Assembly (NCBI GenBank): GCA_963970005.1
Contig: CAXAMN010004113.1
Span: 455,779 to 519,778 of the forward strand
Direction of reading: 5' to 3'
Length of the DNA stretch: 64,000 nucleotides
From: Durusdinium trenchii
Lineage: Eukaryota; Sar; Dinophyceae; Suessiales; Symbiodiniaceae
Of the stretch, positions 10,864 through 20,402 are shown piece by piece (position 1 is the stretch's first letter; each line of letters starts with the position of its first letter). The notes below the pieces were generated by a model. That model had not been told where the DNA came from and did no database searches. It saw only the letters and a list, made by a program, of their open reading frames with translations. A program made the translations under genes and the position numbers.

Positions 10864-13800
10864 ATGGACGGTGTTGCTGAGGACCTTTCATTGCCTGCCG
10901 GTTGGTCGCCTTCGGAACTGGCAGAGTTGGAAGCACTGCACGCGTCTGTGGACGATGACGATCCAGGTGCGACATCTCATTGGCGATGCCTGAGGTGTCA
11001 TTCGTCGCGTTGGTCATTGGTTGCCCCGGCTTCGTACACCTGTGACAGTTGTGGACATGATGAGTTTTACAACGCCCATGCCCCGACTCGGCACGAAACA
11101 GGTGACGGAGTTTGGATGTTTGTGCCAAAGGCTGATGTGGTGCCCGCCGAAGTTCCACAATCCGACTCTTCCTGGAGGCCAGCGGCCGAATGTTCGGATT
11201 CCGTGCAGGGAGAGAAGGAGCGTGATGATCCGGCGGAAGCCAGTCCTTCCTCGGTTTACGAGTGGCCCTCTGTTGATTTAGATCCGGAGAAAGCATCCTC
11301 AACCTCGAGTCGAAGGAGGCGCAAGAACAAGACCACTGTGCAAGCAGATGATCAGGATCCTACTAAGCAGTCATCACCGATTTCACCCTCCGCTAAGCAG
11401 AAGCCCAAGCTGAACATGTCGCCTAAGGCGAAGACAGGCACATCAAGTTCGAAGCTGGTTGACGCCCTCCGACAGTTGCTGGACGAGAGAAGAGCCGATT
11501 CGGCATCTGACAAGTCGTGGAACTCCCGTAAGGGACCTGCACCAGGACTGAAGTGGCGTGGCGGCTCTCCACCTCAGCCGCCAAAGTGGCAATACCAGTC
11601 GACGGACTTGAGGGCGTACGCAAAATATGAAAGAAGAGTTCAAGTATGGCAAATGCAGGTACAACATTACCTCACAGGAGCTGAAGCAGCATTGATGTTG
11701 TTTTCATCGCTGTCAGGCGAGCCGGAGGCCGAAGCAGAGCATATGGATTTGGAAAAGGTCAACACCAAGGACGGCATATCCTACATCTTGTCCTGCCTCA
11801 AAGGCCCGCTTGAACAAAAGTTGCTTTACCAGAAGCGCATGCTGTTGTCAAACTATGAGGGTATCTCCAGGCAAGGTCATGAGACCATACGACAGTTCAT
11901 CAATCGATACAAGCGTGTTGAAAGGGACTTGCAAAGCGTTGGAATCAGTTCGGCTGCCATGTACGACAGCGAGTCGAGAGGAAACCGCTTGTTGGAACGT
12001 TGTCGTTTGGACCCTCAGTTGCAGCGGCTTGTGTTGATTGGTGCGCAAAGCAGTTTACAATTTGACAACATTGTTGACAGCCTCAACCTCCAGTTCCCGG
12101 ACTTTCGTCCGACCCCTGCTGTGTACCAGCCCGGTAGTTGGCGCCAAGGTGGAAGCAGTGTTAGCTCCAATAGCCATCACAAGGGCAGCGGAAAGAGTTG
12201 GTCAAGCAGCACATCCACCAGCGCCTCATCCACTGTTCCATCCTCAGCCTCGGCGTACAATCGTGGCAAAGGCAAAGGCTTCCCAAGGAAGGTCTTTCAG
12301 ACTGAACACGAGCCTGTTGAAGAGGCCGAGCATGAGGAGGAGGTTCAAGAACCGCTGACCGAACATGGTCAGGAGGAAGAGTTCTTTGAGCCGCTTGAGG
12401 ATGAACCGGACGCCTCACCAGGCAATAGTGCAGAAGCGGTCGACGATGATCTTGGAAGCTCATTGAGCGAGTTGGCATCAGTTTTGACAGTGACATCAAA
12501 CAAGCTCAGAGCAGCAACACTTGGTCGGAAGTTTACAGGTCGCAAGAGCATTGAGGAACGCAAACGCACATCCACTTGCTCAGCATGCGGGGCCGTTGGT
12601 CATTGGTCGGGCGACCCCGAGTGTTCGATCTCATCCAAGGGAGGTGGCAAAAAGAAGGGAAAGGGCAAGCCGGCAGGAGGGGCTCCTTCATCATCCGGTA
12701 CCTCGTCCAACTACCCCAAGAAGACCTTCGTTGTGACCTATGGGGATGAACAGCAGGATGACCCTACAGACCCTTCGGACACCTTCTACACCTTCATGAC
12801 CAAGAGCATTGATAGTGAGATTGTTGACACTGTTGACACGTCGGCATTTGTTTTTGTTGCAGAGTCCATTGACCTTTCAGGCTATATGGTATTGGACACA
12901 GCATGTCAACGGTCGTGTGCCGGAACCAAGTGGATGCAGACCCATGAGAAACTCCTCAACAACCATGGTTTGGTGTGCCACCATGAGCCTTGCAAAGACC
13001 GATTCCAATTCGGCGCAGGAAGTTGCCAGACGGCCCTCGGCAGATGCTACTTCCCAGCAGCCTTTGCAGGCCAGGTCACTCAGGGATTGGTGTTGGGAGT
13101 CAGCATCCTGGATTTGCCCATTCCGTTTTTAGCAAGTCGCATCTTGTTGGAGCAGTTTTGTTGCATCATTGACATGAGTCAGAACGTTCTGCACATGACA
13201 AAAGTTGGTGTTTCATTGCCGCTCCGTCGTCGACATGGTCACATTGTTGCTTACATCAACGCCTTCCCAACACAGGTTGCCAAGTTGTCTTGTTGGAAAG
13301 AGTTGGAACATGAGTGTTTTTGGGACAAACCAAGTCCTGAAGTTGTCGTGCACCCCGAAGCTGTGATCTCTCAGAGTTCGACCGACGTTGACATCCACGC
13401 CGCCTATGCATCGCACCAAGCAAGCTCCAGAATGGCTGTCGGCTTGGAGGACCATCATCCTTCGGGTCCTCTACCTGGAGTTCAACTGCCTGAGACAGAT
13501 GGCTCGCTTGGTTCGGCTGTGTCTTCGCCCCCGGTCATGGTTGACCTTGGCGGAGGAGCAGGAGCTCAAAGAGATGCATCGAAAGGACCTCACAAGGCCA
13601 AAGGTGTCTCAGAAGCACTGCACGCACCCAGAGTTCCAGAGGTACGGCAATGCCCACGGCCGATACAGCCGATGCAAGAGGTGCGATCTCAAGTTCAAAT
13701 GGCTCCCCGAGCACGAAGCATGGGTGGAGTACTCACCAAAATCCTCCAGCTCCTCAGCGCTGCCGTTGCCTTCGGCAGCCAACATCTTGGAGAAGGGTCC

Positions 13801-16800
13801 CTTGGCCATGAAAGCAGCATCACCCAAACGGGTCTTCAAGGGCAAAGGGAAAAGCAGGATGACAGCCCCAGCTCCCTCCAGCCGCAGGACTTCTTCGATG
13901 TCCGTGAGCAGTGCCAGTTCGACCAACAAGGCACAGCGCTACGACATGACGGCACAGGACTACGAGAATTTCCTGCAGACTGGGCTCACCAAGGAGGAAT
14001 ATCACGAGATGATGGAGACGGTCAACTCGGAAGCATTCCCCGACTCCGAGGATCCAGACGGCTACCCGGCGGACGGCTGGGATTGGTGAATGACCCAGGT
14101 CAGGATGGCCAGGACAAGGACTTTTGGGAAAAGTCGAAGACGAAGTACATTAGGCATCACATCACCCCAAGACTCCTGCTATACCAGCTCAACCCAGCAG
14201 ATTGTCCTGTGCCCACTCACCTTTTGGTGCCAGAATGCCGTGCAGAGGTTCAATATGAGGATGGGACATTTGAAACCATCACGTACCCATGGCAGTCACA
14301 CCAGGACACTCAGCTTCCGAAGACTTGGACTGGAAGAACCGTCTTCACTGTGACCAGTCCATCCAACCATTCCATGAACCTGCTCACCAATGCTGGCAGA
14401 AGGGCTCTTCGCACCAGCATCCGGCAGGCTCACCAAGTCTTCTCCATTGAGTATGCCATGGTGAACCAGACTGTCGATGAAAAGCCTCTGAACATGCGCA
14501 AGATTCGGGCCAGCCGGTCCAAAGTTGATGTCTTAGAGACATTCGCAGGCAGCGCCAACATCTCCAAGCGCTGTGGAAGATTCGGGCTCTCAGCGGCTCA
14601 GCCCATCGACTTTACCACAGGATGGGATCTGAATAAGCCCGCAGATCAGCTACAGTTGGAGCAGCTCATTGGAAAGCTGAAGCCACTGGTGCTGATTCAA
14701 GGAATCGATTGTCGTGATTGGACGATCTTGCAGGACAACTGCAATTATGTCAAGAGAAAGATCTTACTGCTGATGAGAAGGGCAAAGGCCCGCAAGCTGC
14801 TGAAGAAGATTTGTCAATGGTGCAGACAACAGCACCAGGAAGGCCGCCTCTTTGTGATCGAGAACCCCATCACCAGCAGATTGTGGCAAGAGGCGGATAT
14901 CCAAAGCCTTCTCAAGCTCGATGGAGTGATGACTACAACCTGTCATTCCGGAGCATATGGTGCCACCAACTCCAGAGGCCAGATGATCAAGAAAGGATTC
15001 AGGTTCATGGGGAACTGCCCTCACATCTTGCACCGCCTCACCAGAAAGCTGACCCCAGAACAGCTACACCAATGTGTGCCGATCGAAGGCCGCGAGACTA
15101 GACTGTCCCAGGTCTATCCACATGAGATGGTCACCCAGATCCTTCAAGGCATCCAGCAAGAGGTCCACCAACGGTACCCAGACCGAGGCATCAACAGACC
15201 ACAACAACACCACCAGGTCTGGATGACCATGGCTCCAGAGGCCTGGCAGGAGGCATTGCAGATGGCAGAAACCACCTTCCAAACCACAAGGTACAAGAGC
15301 TTTGTGTTGCCAACCTCAGATCCACTGTTCGCACTCACACTGAGGCTCACCCAGTGGCAACACATGGAACGAGTCCAGATCTCCCTGCAGCCCATTTTGT
15401 GGAGATTCCCATGGCACATCCCACATACACACAGAGCAGCCGCACTCCAGTACACCGACGGAGGCATTGAGGTCATACATGAAGACCTACAAGAGCTACG
15501 ACATCCCAGGGCTCGATTCAAAAAGCCAGTGCACATTGCCATCTTCATGTTTGGCAGAGCCCAGGACATACCTCATATAGCACGACCCCGCGGCAGCCAG
15601 CATCAGCAAGCAACAGCAGAGGACACACAAGATCCACTGCAAGGATTACCTCAGGATCAACAACCTCCCGATGGACAGCCTGAGGACAACCCGCTCAGAC
15701 TAGTTCCACTGGAAGAGAAGGAGATCCAGTTTGCATCAGACGCCAAGATCTCCCCAGAGATAAAACTAGCACTACGACGACTCCACAAGAACTTGGGCCA
15801 CCCAAGCACGCCCGAGTTGAAGAAGCTCCTTGCGATGAACGGAGTTCGCAACCAAGCCGTGTACTCAGCCTTGGACCACATGAAGTGCAACAGCTGCGAA
15901 CGCACCAGACCACTGCCACGACCAGTTCCTGGAGGACAACTCCAGAATGAAGACGGAGCTTCCCAGTTTGGAGATCGACTTCAGATGGACATCATCTATG
16001 TCAGAGACATCAAGTCCACCAACTACATGATGCTCGGTGTCATTGATGAAGCAACACACCTTCACATCGGCATTTTGCTGGACAACAGGACACCAGAGCA
16101 CGTGTCAGAACAGTTCCAACTTGGATGGTGCCGCAGCTTTGGCTATCCACTTCGGTTACGAACCGACCCTGACGGCAGCTTCCGCTCAAGCTTTGAGCGG
16201 GACATGGAAGAAGCTGGAGTCTACATGGACTACGTCCCCGCCGAAGCACACCACAAGATCGGACTGATCGAACGACACAACCACACATACCGCACCATCA
16301 TGGAAAGAATCATTGACTACCACGGCATCACAGGCAGAGACCAAATGCAGGTCGTCACTGCCATGACAGCCTACGCCAAGAACAGCTGCACATGGTCAAC
16401 CGGCAGACCACCTTACGTAGCAGCCTTCGGCAGAATCCCGAGACAAGGGATCAACCTGCTCAGTGACGCACATGGCCTGGTCACTGGGCATACACAAGCA
16501 CAAGCGCAACAATTTGCAGACAGCATCCGGGCAGAAGCACAACAGCAGATTGCAGCCATGGCCATCGACAGCACCTTCAGGAGAGCACTCTTGAAGAACA
16601 CAGCACCAGACTCTGGAGACATTCCAGAGATCGGATCCACCGTGGCCTACTGGCGGTGGACCGCCAAGAGCGGCCGTAAAAGGGGTGGCTACAAACTGGC
16701 CCGCCTCTTAGGCCGAGACCCGGATGGCAAGAGCTTTTGGCTACAAGCCGGGACCAACACGGTCCGCGTAGCACCACACCAGCTGCGCATTGCCCGGGGC

Positions 16801-19800
16801 TTCGAACAATGGAACCCTGACTACGGCCAGATCAAGCAACTCCGGCAGGCATCCGAGAACCTGCAGGAGAACCAGATCCAAGACGAAACCATACCAGAAC
16901 CACCGGAAGACCCAGAGCAGCCCTTGGGACAAGACCCAATCGAGCCAGCACTGGATCTACCGCTCTCATCCTTACCTTTTATAGTACCAGCCACTCAGCC
17001 ACAGCCCGCAGCGGCAGCGCAACCACAGACAGCTGCAGCAGAGCAGGCAGAAGAGGCAGTACAGACAGACCCATACCAGCAAGCACCTCAGGTGGAATAT
17101 CACCTGAACGTGAACTCACCGACATACCGACAGACAGTCATCCACACAGGCCAGAACCCCTTTGGGATGACACCTGAACAATGGATGGAACCGGCGGTCA
17201 ACGTGCCGGTACGCAAACAACACCGGTCCCGTACACCGAGGACCAAAGTACTTGAAGCAGGACCTACAACACCAGCACTGGAAGATAAACCAGCTTCCAG
17301 AACACCGAGCCTTGCACATCCTGGCACTCCACTTCATGGATCACAACCAGGACAGGCCGAAGCAACAGCTTCCGCCATGCAGCCAAGGACTACAACATCA
17401 GAGGTGATTGACATCGAATCACTTCCTGACAACCCGCTGACACAGGTTGCACCTTCCACGCCACCTGAACTCGGTGGCAAGAGAAGCAGCAGTGAGATGA
17501 CACAACCACTGCCGGAACAACCTTCAGCATACAGAGCATTGATAGCAAAACACACACGGCAGCTGCAGATTGGTGACAACAGCTACCACCTGCAAGGATA
17601 CCAAAAGATCGCTCGAACCTCAGGTAACCTCAAGGTTTGGGCCAGGCGAGACATCGCCTCACATGCATTGCAAACCACGCACTACGCTGGTCCGCCGAAG
17701 AACCGGATCCGGCACCGCAGGGTACTCACTTACCCACACGGCACCGTCATTTGGGACAAGCCTTATGACGATGAGGATGACAACCAGATCATCCGCAATT
17801 CTCCAGAAGACCACATCACAGAGCTTTGGTATGAGCCACAGCACCCAGCACACATCAGCAGCCTGGAGGTCACTCCAGATGGCATACAGCTGAAGCAAAA
17901 CCACAGTGACGGCACAGAACACGTCGCACTTCCATGGCCACAGAAGCACGCCTTCAGAGCCTACAGGGCCACTGCCGACTACATGGGCACCGGCGAGTCA
18001 TCAGACTCCGAGGCATCGGCCGATGACATGACACAAGGACACCTCGGCACACCTTCCAAGCCATCCTCGGCCAATGACAGGAAGATGACAAGACAGGAGC
18101 ACAAAGCATATGACAAGGAGATACCTTGGCAGGCAATCCTCCAGATGAGCCAAGAAAACATTGCCAAGTTCATCGAGAGTGCTCAAGCCGAGGAAACATC
18201 CTGGAAGCAGTTCAACTCCGTCATCCCTCTCGATGACAAGGAGGCCGACAGGATCATGTCTGATCCCCAGCTGCGCAAACGCATCCTCCGAGCGAGAGCA
18301 GCATACAGGGACAAGTCAAAAGGTGTCCCACCACTTCGTGCGAAGTGTAGAGTGGTAGCACTCGGCCACTGTGACCCAGATCTCCATGAGTTGAGCCGTG
18401 AGTCAGCTACACCCACCAGGCAGTGCGAATATCTTGTTTACGCTGTCTTTGTTAGCGGCCTCAACATGATGTTCATGGATGGCAGTGCAAAATGGTGTCT
18501 CTGGGGAGGAGACGTCAAAACCGCCTTCCTTCAAGGCACCCCAGAGAAGAGAAGCCAGCCGCTGTACCTCATGCCGCCACAAGATGGCGTGACCGCCAGA
18601 GCTGGAACCTTCAAGTCCAAGCTCTACTTGGTGAACGGCAACATCTATGGGCTCTCCAATGCACCACGAACTTGGGGACTCCACGTTGTGAAGAAAGTCA
18701 CTGAGGAAGCAGGCTTCACACAGCACAGCCTCGACCGCATGTGTTTTTACAAGTACAGCAAGTTGCCCGGTCAAGAGCGTGAAACATTGGTTGCATTGAT
18801 GGTGGCATATGTTGATGATTTTCTGTTGTGCCACGACAGCCGCTGGAACCGCTCAGAGTTGACAGATTTGTTTCGATGGGGATCGCAAGAAGAGTTGACA
18901 TTGAGCAACCCCCTGACATTCAAGGGCAAGCAGATCAGTTTGCACCAGAGTGATGATGGCCGAACTTTTCTGAAGCTGTCTCAAGCCAGCTTTATCGAGA
19001 GCATTGCAACAGGCACAGTTCAATGCAAGAAGCGATTTGCAGAGCTGGTTGAACCTCAGGACATGCCGGAGCTGAGGTCGGTTGGAGGTTCACTCCAATG
19101 GGTGGCAGGCCAAACAAGGCCGGATGTGGCAAGCATCGTGTCGCTATGCAGCAAGGGCACAAAGTCGACTTACGAGGACCTTCACCACCTGTACCGTGCA
19201 GTTGAGCATTTGCATGCCACGAAGTCCGATGGCATCTGCATGTGGCCGGTGAAGATTTCACCGCAGACGCTGGTGGTGGCTTACAGCGATAGCTCATGGG
19301 CCAACGCAGAAGGCTCTTCCTCACAGCACGGCTCATTGATCCTTTTGGCTGAGCCGCAATGCACTGATGCAGTGAGCACCGGGCTGTTGGTTGACTGGAA
19401 GAGTTCAAGGTCGACTCGAGTTTGCCGGTCGACATTGTCTGCAGAAGCAAGCGCATGCGACATGGCCATCGACCGCGCCTCGTACATGGCTTACTTGCTT
19501 TCAGAAGTCATGTTCCGTGAAAAGGCCTTCAAGCTGGAGCGGACCCTTCGAACCATTGGTGTTACGGACTGCCGTAGCTTATACGACGTGCTGATTTCGG
19601 AGAACCCCAAGACAGAAGACAAACGCACGATCGTTGTCATCAGGGCCATCCAACAACACCTTGGTCGTCCAGACGTGTTTTGGGTCCCGACGGATCTCCA
19701 GTGGGCTGACACGCTCACCAAATTGAGCGACAAGCTCATCGAGCGTTTCATGGAGTGGCTTCGGCACCCGTGGATCCAGTTGAGGGAAGTGGCGAAGCAT

Positions 19801-19875
19801 CCCAATAAGCATTCATGCCAACAGAGTATTGGGAGTGTGAAGTTTCGACCACCAGTTCATGAGCGCATGTCATGA
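10864..19875 (+). CDS. Ty1/copia Gag-Pol polyprotein with an embedded methyltransferase-like domain
   Basis: 3003 codons from ATG 10864. The frame is also open upstream into the LTR, but without an earlier ATG. Domains by residue from this ATG: zinc ribbon C42/C45/C60/C63; Gag UBN2-like region about 252-425; CCHC-like knuckle 572-587 (C-x2-C-x4-H-x6-C); aspartic protease D678-T-A; methyltransferase-like domain about 1221-1385; integrase HHCC H1641/H1646/C1675/C1678 and core D1709, D1768, E1803; reverse transcriptase with D2550 (DVKTAFLQG) and YVDD 2649-2652; RNase H D2809, E2861, D2902 and WADTLTK. Catalytic residues of protease, integrase, RT and RNase H are all present, so it may be active. 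The stop codon lies 40 bases inside the 3' LTR. From about 13535 to 14089 the plausible protein is in the +1 frame, so this segment of the long frame may not encode the ancestral sequence. Confidence 0.93.
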   Translation: MDGVAEDLSLPAGWSPSELAELEALHASVDDDDPGATSHWRCLRCHSSRWSLVAPASYTCDSCGHDEFYNAHAPTRHETGDGVWMFVPKADVVPAEVPQSDSSWRPAAECSDSVQGEKERDDPAEASPSSVYEWPSVDLDPEKASSTSSRRRRKNKTTVQADDQDPTKQSSPISPSAKQKPKLNMSPKAKTGTSSSKLVDALRQLLDERRADSASDKSWNSRKGPAPGLKWRGGSPPQPPKWQYQSTDLRAYAKYERRVQVWQMQVQHYLTGAEAALMLFSSLSGEPEAEAEHMDLEKVNTKDGISYILSCLKGPLEQKLLYQKRMLLSNYEGISRQGHETIRQFINRYKRVERDLQSVGISSAAMYDSESRGNRLLERCRLDPQLQRLVLIGAQSSLQFDNIVDSLNLQFPDFRPTPAVYQPGSWRQGGSSVSSNSHHKGSGKSWSSSTSTSASSTVPSSASAYNRGKGKGFPRKVFQTEHEPVEEAEHEEEVQEPLTEHGQEEEFFEPLEDEPDASPGNSAEAVDDDLGSSLSELASVLTVTSNKLRAATLGRKFTGRKSIEERKRTSTCSACGAVGHWSGDPECSISSKGGGKKKGKGKPAGGAPSSSGTSSNYPKKTFVVTYGDEQQDDPTDPSDTFYTFMTKSIDSEIVDTVDTSAFVFVAESIDLSGYMVLDTACQRSCAGTKWMQTHEKLLNNHGLVCHHEPCKDRFQFGAGSCQTALGRCYFPAAFAGQVTQGLVLGVSILDLPIPFLASRILLEQFCCIIDMSQNVLHMTKVGVSLPLRRRHGHIVAYINAFPTQVAKLSCWKELEHECFWDKPSPEVVVHPEAVISQSSTDVDIHAAYASHQASSRMAVGLEDHHPSGPLPGVQLPETDGSLGSAVSSPPVMVDLGGGAGAQRDASKGPHKAKGVSEALHAPRVPEVRQCPRPIQPMQEVRSQVQMAPRARSMGGVLTKILQLLSAAVAFGSQHLGEGSLGHESSITQTGLQGQREKQDDSPSSLQPQDFFDVREQCQFDQQGTALRHDGTGLREFPADWAHQGGISRDDGDGQLGSIPRLRGSRRLPGGRLGLVNDPGQDGQDKDFWEKSKTKYIRHHITPRLLLYQLNPADCPVPTHLLVPECRAEVQYEDGTFETITYPWQSHQDTQLPKTWTGRTVFTVTSPSNHSMNLLTNAGRRALRTSIRQAHQVFSIEYAMVNQTVDEKPLNMRKIRASRSKVDVLETFAGSANISKRCGRFGLSAAQPIDFTTGWDLNKPADQLQLEQLIGKLKPLVLIQGIDCRDWTILQDNCNYVKRKILLLMRRAKARKLLKKICQWCRQQHQEGRLFVIENPITSRLWQEADIQSLLKLDGVMTTTCHSGAYGATNSRGQMIKKGFRFMGNCPHILHRLTRKLTPEQLHQCVPIEGRETRLSQVYPHEMVTQILQGIQQEVHQRYPDRGINRPQQHHQVWMTMAPEAWQEALQMAETTFQTTRYKSFVLPTSDPLFALTLRLTQWQHMERVQISLQPILWRFPWHIPHTHRAAALQYTDGGIEVIHEDLQELRHPRARFKKPVHIAIFMFGRAQDIPHIARPRGSQHQQATAEDTQDPLQGLPQDQQPPDGQPEDNPLRLVPLEEKEIQFASDAKISPEIKLALRRLHKNLGHPSTPELKKLLAMNGVRNQAVYSALDHMKCNSCERTRPLPRPVPGGQLQNEDGASQFGDRLQMDIIYVRDIKSTNYMMLGVIDEATHLHIGILLDNRTPEHVSEQFQLGWCRSFGYPLRLRTDPDGSFRSSFERDMEEAGVYMDYVPAEAHHKIGLIERHNHTYRTIMERIIDYHGITGRDQMQVVTAMTAYAKNSCTWSTGRPPYVAAFGRIPRQGINLLSDAHGLVTGHTQAQAQQFADSIRAEAQQQIAAMAIDSTFRRALLKNTAPDSGDIPEIGSTVAYWRWTAKSGRKRGGYKLARLLGRDPDGKSFWLQAGTNTVRVAPHQLRIARGFEQWNPDYGQIKQLRQASENLQENQIQDETIPEPPEDPEQPLGQDPIEPALDLPLSSLPFIVPATQPQPAAAAQPQTAAAEQAEEAVQTDPYQQAPQVEYHLNVNSPTYRQTVIHTGQNPFGMTPEQWMEPAVNVPVRKQHRSRTPRTKVLEAGPTTPALEDKPASRTPSLAHPGTPLHGSQPGQAEATASAMQPRTTTSEVIDIESLPDNPLTQVAPSTPPELGGKRSSSEMTQPLPEQPSAYRALIAKHTRQLQIGDNSYHLQGYQKIARTSGNLKVWARRDIASHALQTTHYAGPPKNRIRHRRVLTYPHGTVIWDKPYDDEDDNQIIRNSPEDHITELWYEPQHPAHISSLEVTPDGIQLKQNHSDGTEHVALPWPQKHAFRAYRATADYMGTGESSDSEASADDMTQGHLGTPSKPSSANDRKMTRQEHKAYDKEIPWQAILQMSQENIAKFIESAQAEETSWKQFNSVIPLDDKEADRIMSDPQLRKRILRARAAYRDKSKGVPPLRAKCRVVALGHCDPDLHELSRESATPTRQCEYLVYAVFVSGLNMMFMDGSAKWCLWGGDVKTAFLQGTPEKRSQPLYLMPPQDGVTARAGTFKSKLYLVNGNIYGLSNAPRTWGLHVVKKVTEEAGFTQHSLDRMCFYKYSKLPGQERETLVALMVAYVDDFLLCHDSRWNRSELTDLFRWGSQEELTLSNPLTFKGKQISLHQSDDGRTFLKLSQASFIESIATGTVQCKKRFAELVEPQDMPELRSVGGSLQWVAGQTRPDVASIVSLCSKGTKSTYEDLHHLYRAVEHLHATKSDGICMWPVKISPQTLVVAYSDSSWANAEGSSSQHGSLILLAEPQCTDAVSTGLLVDWKSSRSTRVCRSTLSAEASACDMAIDRASYMAYLLSEVMFREKAFKLERTLRTIGVTDCRSLYDVLISENPKTEDKRTIVVIRAIQQHLGRPDVFWVPTDLQWADTLTKLSDKLIERFMEWLRHPWIQLREVAKHPNKHSCQQSIGSVKFRPPVHERMS
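13535..14089 (+). other. Alternative-frame coding segment inside the polyprotein
   Basis: The +1 frame relative to Gag-Pol reads through to TGA 14087-14089 and looks more protein-like than the main frame. It has a charged stretch (LTLAEEQELKEMHRKDL), a zinc-type motif C-x-H-x15-C-x2-C with Cys codons at 13619, 13673 and 13682 and His at 13625, then a Ser-rich linker and an acidic tail (TKEEYHEMMETVNSEAF). The main frame here is Gly/Gln/Arg-rich and structureless, and becomes convincing again at about 14113 (DKDFWEKSKTKYIRHH). Two compensating frameshifts, or programmed frameshifting in and out, would explain this. Confidence 0.6.
14524..15018 (+). other. Methyltransferase-like domain within Gag-Pol
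   Basis: Residues about 1221-1385 of the polyprotein. A motif I-like DVLETFAGSANISK is followed by LVLIQGIDCRDWTIL, in the position of the catalytic PC motif but with Gly-Ile-Asp before C1283, and then by FVIENPITSRLW, an ENV/ENP-type motif VI with E1333. The order and spacing fit a C5-cytosine-methyltransferase-like Rossmann fold. DNA methyltransferases are reported in Symbiodinium retrotransposons. Loss of PP before the Cys leaves catalytic activity uncertain. Confidence 0.65.
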
Positions 19876-20000
19876 ATGCTCGCCATCCCTTACGGATCAG
19901 GTGCGCACAGAGCCTCGCTTTTCACTTTAGCTTGCGCTGGAAAACATGCTGCGCTGTTTGTCCAGCTTTGTGTAGTGGATTTTGCACCCACTGCATTCAG
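19836..20000 (+). repeat. 3' LTR (165 bp)
   Basis: Identical to the 5' LTR at 10682-10846. It contains the last 40 bases of the Gag-Pol frame including the stop at 19873-19875. Confidence 0.95.
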
Positions 20001-20006
20001 ACTTCC

Positions 20007-20402
20007 ATAAAAATCGAAATATTTGCGCCAATAATGTATACAGTACACAAGAAAGGGTCGTTTCGTTGATCGAACCGGGGCGCCACTGATGCACCGCGAT
20101 CATTTCCAGCCAAAGCAGATTGTGCCAAAAGCCAATTGTAGGAACTGATTCACATCTTTCTGCTCCCGCAAAATCCCAGAACCAGGTGTTTCTCCAAGCG
20201 ACGTGTGTTGACCACACAGCTGTGAGATTTCCATCCAGGTCCTGCCGAACAGAGTACAACCCGAAGACGGTGCATGGTCACTGGTCACCATCTTCTCAGA
20301 AGACTTCCGACACCAACCCGCCACAGCCGAGCTTCCCAGCCACGCCGCCCCCAGCCAACTGCCTTCAGACCGGCCACCCGCCGCTGGTTGGGTGGCCATG
20401 CC
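20007..20402. other. Flank between the retrotransposon and the IQ/J-like gene
   Basis: Short spacer, probably promoter and 5' leader of the downstream gene. No motif was recognised, and no dinoflagellate spliced-leader sequence was seen. Confidence 0.4.

Larger units (their letters stand above)
10677..20006 (+). mobile_element. Ty1/copia-type LTR retrotransposon, full length and apparently intact
   Basis: The element spans 10682-20000: a 165-bp 5' LTR, a 17-base leader, one long Gag-Pol frame, and a 165-bp 3' LTR. The LTRs are identical by eye, which implies very recent insertion. A candidate 5-bp target duplication, cttcc, sits at 10677-10681 directly before the 5' LTR and at 20002-20006 after the 3' LTR. 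The one-base offset at 20001 leaves either the LTR end or the duplication uncertain. Domain order is Gag, CCHC, protease, methyltransferase-like domain, integrase, reverse transcriptase, RNase H. Integrase before reverse transcriptase defines Ty1/copia. The polypurine tract before the 3' LTR is weak (attgggag, 19828-19835). Transcription would be on the + strand, the same as the neighbouring genes. Confidence 0.95.

Noticed and set aside
10736-11302. Minus-strand open frame over the 5' end of the retrotransposon
   Set aside because: Antisense shadow of the Gag region with no motif of its own.
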